Notes under the pieces: generated by a model | Seen by the model: the letters and a program-made list of their open reading frames with translations, nothing else | The model's database searches: none | What the model was told of the DNA's origin: nothing | Assembly: GCA_002392655.1 (NCBI GenBank) | Contig: DGHK01000009.1 | Span: 1-64,000 of the forward strand | Length of the DNA stretch: 64,000 nt | Direction: 5' to 3' | From: Lachnospiraceae bacterium UBA3850 | Lineage (GTDB): Bacteria > Bacillota > Clostridia > Lachnospirales > Lachnospiraceae | Shown here: one piece after another, positions 51,489-61,241 of the stretch | How positions within the stretch are numbered: the first letter of the stretch is position 1 | Layout: each line of letters opens with the position of its first letter | Program-made: the position numbers and the translations under genes

Positions 51489-52895
51489 ATGGAAAGAAAG
51501 AATGCATGGAAGAGTTACGGAAAAAGTGATGATAAGAAGCTGGAGGAGCTCTGCGAAGGCTATAAGGATTATCTCTTTAAGGGTAAGACTGAAAGAGAGG
51601 GTACCCGATATATCATAGCTGAGGCAGAGAAGGCGGGCTATAAGAGTCTCGATGATATAATCGCAAAAAAGAAGAAGTTGAAGGCGGGAGACAAGGTTTA
51701 CTCTGTATGTATGGGCAAGACCATAGCTCTTTTCAATATCGGAAGCAGATCTCTTGAGGAAGGAATGAACATCCTCGGTGCTCACTTAGATTCACCGAGA
51801 CTTGATGTAAAGCAGAATCCTCTGTATGAGAGTGATGATCTGGCATATCTTGATACACATTATTATGGTGGAATAAAGAAGTATCAGTGGGTGACACTTC
51901 CTCTTGCTATTCACGGAGTTGTAGTAAAAACTGATGGAACGGTTGTAGATGTTGTAATAGGTGAGGATGATACTGATCCTGTGTTCTGTGTATCAGATAT
52001 ACTTATTCATCTGGCACAGGACCAGATGGTTAAGAAGGCAAGTGTTGCTGTTGAGGGAGAGAATCTGGACCTCCTCATAGCTTCCAGACCTATAAAGCTT
52101 ACTAAGGATGAGAAGAAGGAAGGCAAGGACGGTAAAGAGCTTGTAAAGAAGAATGTTCTCGCAATCCTCAAGAAGAAATATGGTATGGAGGAGGAGGATT
52201 TCATGTCTGCAGAGCTGGAGATAGTTCCGGCAGGTAAGCCAAGAGATATGGGCATTGATTCCTCTATGATACTTGCATATGGACAGGATGATAAAGTATG
52301 TGCATATACATCACTTGTTGCACAGCTTGCCGTAGAGAATCCTGAGAAGACCTCATGTACACTCCTTGTTGATAAGGAGGAGATAGGTTCTGTAGGTGCT
52401 ACAGGTATGCAGTCTAAGTTCTTTGAGAATACCGTAGCAGAGATTCTTGAGCTCTGTGGTTATAAGAGTAACCTGTCTCTCAGAAGATGCCTGAAGAATT
52501 CATCGATGCTTTCTTCAGATGTAAGTGCAGGCTTCGATCCTCTTTATGCTGCATGCTTTGAGAAGAAGAATGCTGCTTTTCTCGGAAGGGGTATGGTATT
52601 CAATAAGTTTACAGGAGCGAGAGGAAAGTCCGGTTCAAATGATGCTAATGCAGAGTACATCGGAAGAATAAGAGGCATCCTTGAAAAGAGCAAGGTACAC
52701 TATCAGACCGCTGAACTTGGTAAGGTTGACCAGGGTGGCGGAGGAACAATAGCTTATATACTTTCACTTTACGGCATGGAGGTTGTTGACTGCGGAGTTG
52801 CAGTGCTGAATATGCATGCACCATGGGAGGTAACCTCTAAGGCGGATATATATGAAACAGAGAAGGGATATGAGGCATTCCTCAGAGAAGCATAA
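51489..52895 (+). CDS. M18-family aminopeptidase
   Basis: 468 residues. This dinuclear-zinc aminopeptidase family includes aspartyl aminopeptidase and clostridial LAP4-type enzymes. Metal ligands are in ILGAHLDSPRLDVKQ (His and Asp), LLVDKEEIGSVGATGMQS (the catalytic Glu pair) and SSDVSAGFDP (Asp); the last His is in VLNMHAPWEV. The family-specific segment TYYGGIKKYQW-like (HYYGGIKKYQWVTLPLA) is present. CGGAGAA precedes the ATG. No signal peptide, so it acts in the cytoplasm on peptides. Confidence 0.92.
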   Translation: MERKNAWKSYGKSDDKKLEELCEGYKDYLFKGKTEREGTRYIIAEAEKAGYKSLDDIIAKKKKLKAGDKVYSVCMGKTIALFNIGSRSLEEGMNILGAHLDSPRLDVKQNPLYESDDLAYLDTHYYGGIKKYQWVTLPLAIHGVVVKTDGTVVDVVIGEDDTDPVFCVSDILIHLAQDQMVKKASVAVEGENLDLLIASRPIKLTKDEKKEGKDGKELVKKNVLAILKKKYGMEEEDFMSAELEIVPAGKPRDMGIDSSMILAYGQDDKVCAYTSLVAQLAVENPEKTSCTLLVDKEEIGSVGATGMQSKFFENTVAEILELCGYKSNLSLRRCLKNSSMLSSDVSAGFDPLYAACFEKKNAAFLGRGMVFNKFTGARGKSGSNDANAEYIGRIRGILEKSKVHYQTAELGKVDQGGGGTIAYILSLYGMEVVDCGVAVLNMHAPWEVTSKADIYETEKGYEAFLREA

Positions 52896-52912
52896 TCTCT
52901 AAACAAAAAGCT

Positions 52913-55900
52913 ATGAGAAGAATCAGTGCAAAAAGAATAATACGAATAATGTGTGTTATCCTGGTATGCTTATCGGCATACCTTTTTGCCATGGGTTCTT
53001 CACATGCAAAGGAGTTCATGTCTGAGTATAAGCAGGTCCTCTATAATCAGGATAACGGTCTGGGAAGTATGGAGGTAAACTGCATCTATCAGACTCAGTC
53101 CGGATATATCTGGATAGGAACAGATGGCGGACTTTACAGATATAACGGAAATGAGTTTAAGCTCTTCAATTTGTGGAATGCAGATAAGGGAGATGTTTAT
53201 TATATCAATGCACTTTTTCAGGATTCCAAGGGTCGTCTATGGGTAGCAACCAACAACTATGGTTTGTTCAGGATATACGGAAACGAGACAAAGCATTTTA
53301 CTGATGAGTATTATAACGGTCTCAAGAGTATAAATGATGTCTGTGAGGATTCAAACGGTAATATCTATATAGCTACAGCATATGGTGTGTATACCTATGA
53401 TCAGGGTTCAGACAGTCTCATCAGAAATGAAGAGCTTGCCAAGCATAATGTAAAAAATATCATTCTCTCAGGGGATAAGATATGGGGTATCTATAATGGA
53501 AATACCATATTTAATATAGACAAGGACGGTAAGGTCGACAGCCGTGAGTCAAGTGACTATACAATAGATGAATTATCTACTATCGCATGTGACTCTAATG
53601 GCAATATATTTGTCGGAACGATTGGTTCGGATGTTGTACTTCTTAGGGACTTTAGCAAAGCGTCGCTGTTAAACTCAGGTGTAGAGGGTATCAACAGGAT
53701 ACTTCCGGTTGGTGACAAGGTTTATATATGCGCTGATAATGGTACGGGCTACCTGAACTATGATGGTCTGTTTATGCCTATCAATGACCTCGAGATTGAC
53801 AGCTATGTTTCCGATATGATCATTGACTATGAGGGTAACTATTGGTTTGCATCGAGCAGATATGGAATCCTCTATATGGCTAAGGGTAAGTTCTCCAATT
53901 ATTGCAAGGATAACAGCTTCCCTGTAGAGGTTACAAGCTGCATTGATGTTATAGATGGATATACCTACATAGGAACAGATACCGGTCTCTATATAATCAA
54001 CCAGGACAATGTCCTTGTATCAAATGAATTGACTGATTATCTAGCAAATGTATCTATCCGAGATATTACTCATGATAAAGCCGGAAACCTCTGGATAAGT
54101 ACATATCGTAGATACGGAGTAGTGGAATATACTAAGTCCGGAGGAATCAAGGCCTTTAACAAATTCACAGGTCTGGTAAGTAATCTGGTAAATACCAGCT
54201 GTCCGCTGGCTAATGGAAATATAGCTGTAGGAACAAAGGATGGAATAAGTATATTCTCTCATACCGGTAGTGTTATCAAACAGTATAATTATGAAAACGG
54301 ACTTGACTATCCGAATATCATATCACTTTATGAGGATGAAAACGGAATACTCTATGCGGGTTCCGATGGTGGCGGTCTCTATGTAATAAACGGAAAGGAT
54401 GTCGTTAATTATACAGATGATGACGGTCTTAACTCCAACGTTGTTTCATGTATAAGTGGAGGAAAAGACGGAGGTATATGGATAGGTACCAATAATGGTA
54501 TGACATATTATGACGGAACCTTCAGATCTATCAGTAATATAGATTTCTCAAACAATATCTATAGTGTCCTAACAGAGGATGACTCTGATGTAATGTATAT
54601 AGTCGGTTCGAAGGGTATCATATGTTCTTCGGAAAGCGAGCTTCTCGGTACAGCTCCGCTGACGGAGAGATACTATTCAACAGGTGACGGACTTGACAGT
54701 ACTATAACTATCAACTCCAGAAGTTGCGTATATAAGGGCGTTCTGTATATCTGTACAGAGGATGGCGTATTTACATTTGATTCTAAAAATATAGAAAAGA
54801 ATACTGTTCCTCCGAAGATAAATGTATCTGAGATAGATGTAGATGGAAAGAAGTATTACTTCGATCAGAATGGAGGAGAGCTTGTCATCCCGGACAAGGC
54901 TCAGAGAGTTGAGATATCCTTTGCGGTACTCAGCTATACCAATAGAGAAAACATCCAAGTATTCTATCAGCTGGTTGGTTTTGATACGGAACCGCAGAGC
55001 CTGACCGGAAGTGATCCGTTCCAGGCTGTATATACAAACCTGGATGGCGGAGAATACAGCTTCGAGGTTAGTGCTACCAATGGCGATAATACCTCCAGTG
55101 AAAACAAGCTCTCTTTTACAATTATAAAGGAATACGGATTCCTGGAGCGGTCCAGCGTAAGGACTATGCTGATAGTAGTGGCAGCTTTGATTCTGCTTAT
55201 AATTTTAGCTATTACGATTCATATGTGGAACAAGTTCAGGGGTAAGAACAGAGAGCTGGAGACTCTTGCAAAGAAGCATGAGGATATAATAAAGGATAAT
55301 ACAGCCAAAAACGACTACCTCGCCAATATGAGTAACGAGATAAAACTCCCTCTGAATGCCATGATAAGTACTGCAAACAATCTTCTGAGGGATGGAGTTG
55401 GTGACGAGGATTCGCAGAAGGACTTAAGAGACATAGTTGTTACCGGAAATACTCTTCTCGGTAAGGTTGATGAGACGATACTTCTGGCCCGTCTGGAGTC
55501 AGGAGCGGAGGAGGTTATAAATGAACCTTATTCTATCACTACGCTTATGTGTGATATATCCGATTCTATGATCAACAGGCTTGAGGACAGGCCGGTTAAA
55601 TTCCTGGTAGATATCGGGGAGAGTATTCCTGATATCCTGGTAGGAGATTTTGACAAGATTAAGAACGTTCTTCAGATCATACTTGATAACTCAATCAAGT
55701 ATACTCAGGAGGGATCTATAACACTTTCTGTTGATTATTATGATTTTGATAAGGCAGAAGAGGATACTGAGAAGAAGAAGCTTGTATTCACTATTTCAGA
55801 TACAGGAATAGGTATAAGTGAAGAGAGGCTTGAACATATATTTGAGATATACTATGTGGATGAATCCAAGAAGATTACGGATTCTACCGGAAACGGTATC

Positions 55901-57160
55901 AGTTTGTCCATAGCTAAGCGTCTGGCTGAAATCATGGACGGAGAGCTTATGGTTGAAAGTACCTACGGTGCCGGTTCTACATTTACATTCTCTGTTAAGC
56001 AGGAAACCTATGATTCAGACGGAACATCTATACCTCTTAACGAGAACACTATAGACAGAGTTTCACGTGAAGAGGCTGAACGTATGTGGGCTCCGAACCT
56101 GAGTGTACTCATAGTTGATGATGTTGAGATCAGCCGTAATGTAGCTGTTGACGTCGTTAAAAAGATGGAAATCAAGTGTGATACAGCATCTAACGGTTCA
56201 AGTGCCATAGATATGGTCATGAGTAATAATTATGATCTGGTATTTATGGATATAGCTATGCCGGTTATGAATGGTATAGATACGCTGATGGAAATAAGGA
56301 GTCTGTCCGGTGAAAACTATGAAAAGCTTCCTGTTATAGCCATGTCCGAGGACGTTATCGGTAAGAATAAAAATGAGCTTATTGATGAAGGCTTCTCTGA
56401 GGTTATCCTGAAGCCGTTTGATATAACGGTTCTCGCCAGTATACTTAACAGATTTGTGGATCCTGAGAAGGTTAAACACAGATCCAATGATGTAAGTGAG
56501 TATATAACTGAGTCCAGATACAGTGAGGGACTTAAGAAGCTGGAGGATTATTTTGATATAGTCGGAACGCTTGAGAAGATTGGCGGAAACATAGATGTTT
56601 ATAACAGGATTCTTATATCATTCTATAATCAGAACAAGGATATAGTCGATGAGCTTAAGGATAAGCTGGACAATGATTACAGAGGCTTTAGAAATAAAAT
56701 CCATAATGTCAGAAATGGATGTCAGAATATCGGTGCGATGGAGGTTGCCGAGATAGTTCTTCGTATAGAAAATGCGATAAACCTCGGAAATAAGAGTTAT
56801 GTTTATGAGAATGTAAATCTCGTATATGATTGTCTGACTGTTATAAATGAATCTCTTGAGGAATATATCTCTTTCATCGACGAAAATGATGGTAAATCTG
56901 ATGAGGACTATGCTAAGAAACATAGTAAAACAGATGTTGAGGAACTTCCTATAATCAGTATAGAAAAACTTGATAAAATGAGAGAAGCAGTTTCTAATGA
57001 GGATATGGAAGCGGTAAAGAAGATATATGAAGATATAGCCCAGAATAAATATGGTTCTGAGGATAAAGAATTCATTAAGGTTCTTGGAGAAAATATAGAA
57101 TTAGAGGATGTTGCAGAGATAAATGATCTGCTGAATACCTACATCGACCTGAAGAGCTAG
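52913..57160 (+). CDS. Hybrid sensor kinase with propeller sensor, HisKA lacking His, REC and HPt
   Basis: 1415 residues. N-terminal signal anchor (IIRIMCVILVCLSAYLFAMG), then two beta-propellers of regulator-propeller repeats (IWIGTDGGLYRYNG, LWVATNNYGLFRI and others, to about 640), a Y_Y_Y domain (about 650-735), a helix at about 745-767, and the kinase core. The H-box reads MSNEIKLPLNAM: the phospho-accepting His is Asn808. The ATP part has LDNSIKYT, DTGIGISEERL and GNGISLSIAKRL. The REC domain has VDD and Asp1113 (FMDIAMPVMNG). An HPt-like domain has His1264 (IHNVRNGCQNIGA). The start has no clear ribosome binding site. Similar propeller kinases in Bacteroides sense oligosaccharides; the ligand here is unknown. 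Confidence 0.9.
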   Translation: MRRISAKRIIRIMCVILVCLSAYLFAMGSSHAKEFMSEYKQVLYNQDNGLGSMEVNCIYQTQSGYIWIGTDGGLYRYNGNEFKLFNLWNADKGDVYYINALFQDSKGRLWVATNNYGLFRIYGNETKHFTDEYYNGLKSINDVCEDSNGNIYIATAYGVYTYDQGSDSLIRNEELAKHNVKNIILSGDKIWGIYNGNTIFNIDKDGKVDSRESSDYTIDELSTIACDSNGNIFVGTIGSDVVLLRDFSKASLLNSGVEGINRILPVGDKVYICADNGTGYLNYDGLFMPINDLEIDSYVSDMIIDYEGNYWFASSRYGILYMAKGKFSNYCKDNSFPVEVTSCIDVIDGYTYIGTDTGLYIINQDNVLVSNELTDYLANVSIRDITHDKAGNLWISTYRRYGVVEYTKSGGIKAFNKFTGLVSNLVNTSCPLANGNIAVGTKDGISIFSHTGSVIKQYNYENGLDYPNIISLYEDENGILYAGSDGGGLYVINGKDVVNYTDDDGLNSNVVSCISGGKDGGIWIGTNNGMTYYDGTFRSISNIDFSNNIYSVLTEDDSDVMYIVGSKGIICSSESELLGTAPLTERYYSTGDGLDSTITINSRSCVYKGVLYICTEDGVFTFDSKNIEKNTVPPKINVSEIDVDGKKYYFDQNGGELVIPDKAQRVEISFAVLSYTNRENIQVFYQLVGFDTEPQSLTGSDPFQAVYTNLDGGEYSFEVSATNGDNTSSENKLSFTIIKEYGFLERSSVRTMLIVVAALILLIILAITIHMWNKFRGKNRELETLAKKHEDIIKDNTAKNDYLANMSNEIKLPLNAMISTANNLLRDGVGDEDSQKDLRDIVVTGNTLLGKVDETILLARLESGAEEVINEPYSITTLMCDISDSMINRLEDRPVKFLVDIGESIPDILVGDFDKIKNVLQIILDNSIKYTQEGSITLSVDYYDFDKAEEDTEKKKLVFTISDTGIGISEERLEHIFEIYYVDESKKITDSTGNGISLSIAKRLAEIMDGELMVESTYGAGSTFTFSVKQETYDSDGTSIPLNENTIDRVSREEAERMWAPNLSVLIVDDVEISRNVAVDVVKKMEIKCDTASNGSSAIDMVMSNNYDLVFMDIAMPVMNGIDTLMEIRSLSGENYEKLPVIAMSEDVIGKNKNELIDEGFSEVILKPFDITVLASILNRFVDPEKVKHRSNDVSEYITESRYSEGLKKLEDYFDIVGTLEKIGGNIDVYNRILISFYNQNKDIVDELKDKLDNDYRGFRNKIHNVRNGCQNIGAMEVAEIVLRIENAINLGNKSYVYENVNLVYDCLTVINESLEEYISFIDENDGKSDEDYAKKHSKTDVEELPIISIEKLDKMREAVSNEDMEAVKKIYEDIAQNKYGSEDKEFIKVLGENIELEDVAEINDLLNTYIDLKS

Positions 57161-57218
57161 TGGATAATTATGTGAGTTTCTTTGATGTAAATATAATATA
57201 TAAAAGATGGGGGAAATA

Positions 57219-60200
57219 ATGAAAACAAAACTGAGACGATTTTTAAGTGTCATAATAAGTGCTTCACTTATTCTTGGAATGCTACAGACCTTTGGTATAA
57301 AAGCATATGCCGAGGATGCTCGTGAACATTGGTCAAATGACTTGGTTATTAGTCAAGATAAAGCGATTGATAATGGTGTAGTGCTTGATAAGGATATCAC
57401 TCTAACTATTAAAAAAGATATAAGCCTTACTGTATCCGGAGGAATAGACGCAAGTGGTCATACTCTGACTGTAAAAGGTGAGGGTGAACTAAATGTATAT
57501 GGTAAGGATGGATCTTATGGTTCGGATGGTGAAGCCGGCTTTTCGGGAAACCTTATTATTAAAGGTGCCAAAGTATATGTAGAAGGTGGCGAAGGCGGCG
57601 AAGGAGTACCTGGCGGCGTTGGCGAAAGTGGAGAAGCTGGCAAGGATGGCGATGATGGCAAGGGCTGTTTTCTACTTGAAGATATTGGATTATTAAATGG
57701 TGGCGACGGCGGCGATGGTGGCGACGGCGGCAATGGTAGCAACGGCGGCCCCGGTGGAAAAGGTGGAACCGCTGTCGATGGTAATATTATTATTTATAGT
57801 GGGGAAATAAATGTTTTCGGAGGCAAAGGCGGCATCGGTGGACATGGCGGTGATGGCGGTGATGCTGGTAAAGGCGGAAACGGCGGCAATTGTGCTGGTT
57901 CGATAATCGATGAAATCGAATATTGTGGTAATCCAGGCATCGGTGGAAACGGCGGCGATGGCGGCGATGGCGGCAATGGCGGCGATGGCGGCGATGGCGG
58001 CTTTGGTATAAAGGGAAATATCACTTTCTATGGTGGATCGGTCTACATTAAGGGTGGAGATTCTTGTGAAGGTGGCGATGGCGGAAATGTCGGAAACGGC
58101 GGCGATGGCGGCTTTGGCGGCTTTGGCGGTTATTTTGATGTTGGCGAATCTGGCAATCCAGGTGAACCGGGTTATCCTGGTTCAAAGGGTGCTGATGGAT
58201 CAGATAGAAAAGCTGTTTCCGGAACAATTACAGGCGGATATATCGAATACAGCTATGATGAATATACATGGTCTACGGATTCACAAGATTATTCAGAAAT
58301 CTTTTATGTTAGGATATCACAAGGGCCGATCTCTTATATGGACTGGGATGATAACCAGAAAAAGCTAGTTGAAAAATCAGGAGATGATGCGTGCAAGGAT
58401 TATGAGGTAGTTACTGAAAATACTACAGAGCTAAAGAATGGAAAATGGTACGTAGTATTGGACGATACAACAGTTTCCGATGCAATTAAGGTTGATGGAA
58501 CGGCTCACCTGATTTTAGCAGATGGAAAAACTCTTACAGCCGAAAGTGGAATCATAGTGACGGATGGTAATACTATAAATATCTATTCTCAAAGTACTGA
58601 TAGCAATGCCGGAAAACTGATCAGTAACGGTGATTATCATGCTGCAGGAATCGGCGGAGATAAGGAAAATGCAGGTGGGGAGATTATCATTAATGGTGGT
58701 ATGATCACAACAACGGGCGGTCCATATGCTGCAGGAATAGGTGGCGGTTATGCACATGACAACGGAACTGTTAAAATAAATGGAGGATATGTTACATCAA
58801 TCGGAGGTGTTTCCGCAGCAGGAATCGGCGGAGGTGGTAACCCCGATAGTGGTAACAAAGGTGGTAATGGAGGTAATGTCATAATTAACGGTGGAGTAGT
58901 TATTGCCAAGGCTACTCATTCAGATGATAATTATAATGGAGCAGGAATTGGCGGAGGTAGTTACGGCGGTAACGGCGGTAATGTTACAATTAATGGTGGT
59001 GATGTTACCGCAATTGGTGGTGGAACTCTTGATGCTGAGTCGTTTTTACCTGCTGTAGCCATTGGTATGGGAGAATATATTGAACCTAGTTCCTATGGTA
59101 CTGTCTCTATCAATTCTGATTTGAAAATTCTTGCCGGAGAAGACGAAAGCACAGCCGTTACTATCGATGACATAAGTAAGTGGAAACAAGAAGAACTGTG
59201 GGTACGAGTTAAGTGCAAACATGACCATGACTTTACATATACGGTTGGTACGGGTGAAAATTCAAATACCATAACAGCTCTGTGCAATGCAGATGGTTGT
59301 GATCTGCCGGTAGTTGATGGTAAATATGTGGCAACTCTTTCCATTGATGCCCCTACACTTAAAACCTACGGACAAACAGGAGATGGAATCAGTCCGGAGG
59401 CTGTTATAACTGATAAAAATAGAATTAAGGGTGATGCAGAGGTTAGTTATTTTAAGGTAAACGATGAAGGAACTAAAATCGGTGAAGAACTGACAGAAGC
59501 ACCGACTGATGCAGGTAATTATTTAGCTGAAATCACACTCGGATCAGGCGTAAAAGCATGTACAGCATTTGTGACTTACACTATTGAGAAGAAGGATGTT
59601 ACTATAAGTGGAATCAATGCATCTGATAAGACCTATGATGGAAAAGACGAAGTAACATTTGATTATAAGGATGTTGTAATAGGCGGTAAGCTGGATAACG
59701 ATGAGCTTAGTGTCACAGCTACAGGTGGTTTCGAAGAAGTAAATGCCGGAAATAATGTACCTGTTAGTTTCGAAATAACACTTGAAGGTGAAGATAAGGA
59801 TAATTATAAGTTGGCGGCAGATGTACAGACTACTACCACTGCAAATATACTGCAGAAAGAGGTAGGTATTACGTGGTCTGAGACAGCGCTTATCTATAAT
59901 GGTAAGGATCAGGAGCCTAAAGCTAAAGCAATCGGTACTATTGATGGTGAATCTGATGACATAGTTATAGTAAATGTGGAAGGTGATCACATTGACGTAG
60001 GAACATATACAGCAAAAGTAACGAGCCTTAGCAGTTCAAATTACAAGCTTCCTGATGATGGGCTTACTACAGAATTTACAATTGGAAAAGCTAAGGTTAA
60101 TGTGAAGAAGGTTCCCGCTGCAAAGACTCTTACCTATAACGGAGATGAGCAGGAACTGATTACCGGAGGTTTAGTAGAGGGCGGTGATATACTGTATGCG

Positions 60201-60956
60201 CTTGGTGCGGATGATACTACTGAACCAGATTCTTCAGAGTTTTCGGTGGATATACCGAAAGCGACTGATATAGATACATATTATGTATGGTATAAGGCTC
60301 TGGGTGATAGTAACCATGAGAATTTATCGCCGGAATGCCTCGAGGTGCAGATATCTGAAGAAACTAAGCAGGAAGATGATGATAAGTCTGAAGAAGCTAA
60401 GCAGGAAGATGATGATAAGTCTGAAGATGATAAGAAGTCTGATGACGATAATAAATCAGATGAAAATAAGCAGTCAGACGATAACAAGAAGTCAGATGGC
60501 GATAAGAAGTCAGATACCAGGTATTCAAATGAATGGGTAGATGGTAAATGGTACAATGCTGATGGAAGCCAGACATATAAGGCTGTGCTTAGCTGGAAGC
60601 AGAACGAAAGTGGCTGGTGGGTTGAAGATACTGATGGCTGGTATCCGATTAATCAGTGGCAGAAGATAGACGGAAAGTGGTACTTCTTTACTGAATCCGG
60701 ATATATGGACTATTCAGAATATCGCGAAGGCTGCTGGCTTGGAGCAGATGGTGCCTGGGACGAAAACTATTCAGGTGGTCATTGGATGAGCGATTCTACA
60801 GGCTGGTGGTATGAGGATAATTCAGGCTGGTATCCACAAAGTCAGTGGGTATGGATCGATGGTTCATGCTACTACTTCGAATCAAACGGTTATATGGCTA
60901 CAAGTAAATATGTAGACGGCTGTTGGTTAGGAGCCGACGGAGCCTGGGTTAAATAA
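57219..60956 (+). CDS. Glycine-rich surface protein with choline-binding-type wall anchor repeats
   Basis: 1245 residues. A signal peptide (MKTKLRRFLSVIISASLILG, cut after AYA) is followed by a strand-rich part, then a Gly-Gly-X region (about 95-330, GGDGGDGGDGGNGSNGG), then a second repeat block with AAGIGGG and INGG units (about 440-605), then MBG/YDG-type Ig-like domains (about 700-1040, GINASDKTYDGKDEVTF), an Asp/Lys/Ser linker, and at the end aromatic wall-binding repeats (GWWVEDTDGWYPINQWQ, IDGKWYFFTESGYM). It is therefore exported and held at the wall non-covalently. ATG 57219 with GGGGGAA is better placed than ATG 57207. Function may be adhesion. Confidence 0.88.
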   Translation: MKTKLRRFLSVIISASLILGMLQTFGIKAYAEDAREHWSNDLVISQDKAIDNGVVLDKDITLTIKKDISLTVSGGIDASGHTLTVKGEGELNVYGKDGSYGSDGEAGFSGNLIIKGAKVYVEGGEGGEGVPGGVGESGEAGKDGDDGKGCFLLEDIGLLNGGDGGDGGDGGNGSNGGPGGKGGTAVDGNIIIYSGEINVFGGKGGIGGHGGDGGDAGKGGNGGNCAGSIIDEIEYCGNPGIGGNGGDGGDGGNGGDGGDGGFGIKGNITFYGGSVYIKGGDSCEGGDGGNVGNGGDGGFGGFGGYFDVGESGNPGEPGYPGSKGADGSDRKAVSGTITGGYIEYSYDEYTWSTDSQDYSEIFYVRISQGPISYMDWDDNQKKLVEKSGDDACKDYEVVTENTTELKNGKWYVVLDDTTVSDAIKVDGTAHLILADGKTLTAESGIIVTDGNTINIYSQSTDSNAGKLISNGDYHAAGIGGDKENAGGEIIINGGMITTTGGPYAAGIGGGYAHDNGTVKINGGYVTSIGGVSAAGIGGGGNPDSGNKGGNGGNVIINGGVVIAKATHSDDNYNGAGIGGGSYGGNGGNVTINGGDVTAIGGGTLDAESFLPAVAIGMGEYIEPSSYGTVSINSDLKILAGEDESTAVTIDDISKWKQEELWVRVKCKHDHDFTYTVGTGENSNTITALCNADGCDLPVVDGKYVATLSIDAPTLKTYGQTGDGISPEAVITDKNRIKGDAEVSYFKVNDEGTKIGEELTEAPTDAGNYLAEITLGSGVKACTAFVTYTIEKKDVTISGINASDKTYDGKDEVTFDYKDVVIGGKLDNDELSVTATGGFEEVNAGNNVPVSFEITLEGEDKDNYKLAADVQTTTTANILQKEVGITWSETALIYNGKDQEPKAKAIGTIDGESDDIVIVNVEGDHIDVGTYTAKVTSLSSSNYKLPDDGLTTEFTIGKAKVNVKKVPAAKTLTYNGDEQELITGGLVEGGDILYALGADDTTEPDSSEFSVDIPKATDIDTYYVWYKALGDSNHENLSPECLEVQISEETKQEDDDKSEEAKQEDDDKSEDDKKSDDDNKSDENKQSDDNKKSDGDKKSDTRYSNEWVDGKWYNADGSQTYKAVLSWKQNESGWWVEDTDGWYPINQWQKIDGKWYFFTESGYMDYSEYREGCWLGADGAWDENYSGGHWMSDSTGWWYEDNSGWYPQSQWVWIDGSCYYFESNGYMATSKYVDGCWLGADGAWVK

Positions 60957-60960
60957 TAGA

Positions 60961-61003
60961 GGTACCTGGCACCTTTTTTGAAAAAGGTGCCAGGTACTTT
61001 TTT
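60961..61003 (+). terminator. Terminator of the surface protein gene
   Basis: GTACCTGGCACCTTTTT pairs with AAAAAGGTGCCAGGTAC and is followed by six T. The sequence is nearly a perfect palindrome. Confidence 0.9.
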
Positions 61004-61006
61004 GGT

Positions 61007-61048
61007 AAAAGGTACCGTGTACCAAAACGGCAAAAGGTACCGTGTACC
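61007..61048 (+). repeat. Two direct copies of a short palindromic unit
   Basis: AAAAGGTACCGTGTACC occurs at 61007-61023 and 61032-61048. Each contains GGTAC/GTACC. The GGTAC core also opens the terminator just upstream, so three related units lie in tandem. Confidence 0.85.
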
Positions 61049-61060
61049 TAAAATATTTCT

Positions 61061-61089
61061 TTACAAATTTTTATCTATAAAGTATACTT
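61061..61089 (+). promoter_or_regulatory. Promoter of the pantothenate genes
   Basis: TTTACA at 61061-61066 and TATACT at 61084-61089 are 17 bp apart. The start codon is about 150 nt downstream, leaving a long leader (61096-61241) in which I find no known riboswitch. Confidence 0.65.
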
Positions 61090-61241
61090 CACCTCGGAGA
61101 TATTCCAGGATGGTATTCGAAAGAAACTATACCTTGATGAAGTATCACATTTGAAGATGATATTTTCAGCATCACCTGCATAGAATCGTTTAACTAGGAG
61201 GCTTACGAGCCGTAGGTTAGGATAGGAATGGAGGTGATAGT

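Noticed and set aside
57515..58024. Minus-strand proline-rich frames (PSPPSPP)
   Set aside because: They are the complement of the Gly-Gly-X codons of the surface protein and only look repetitive for that reason.
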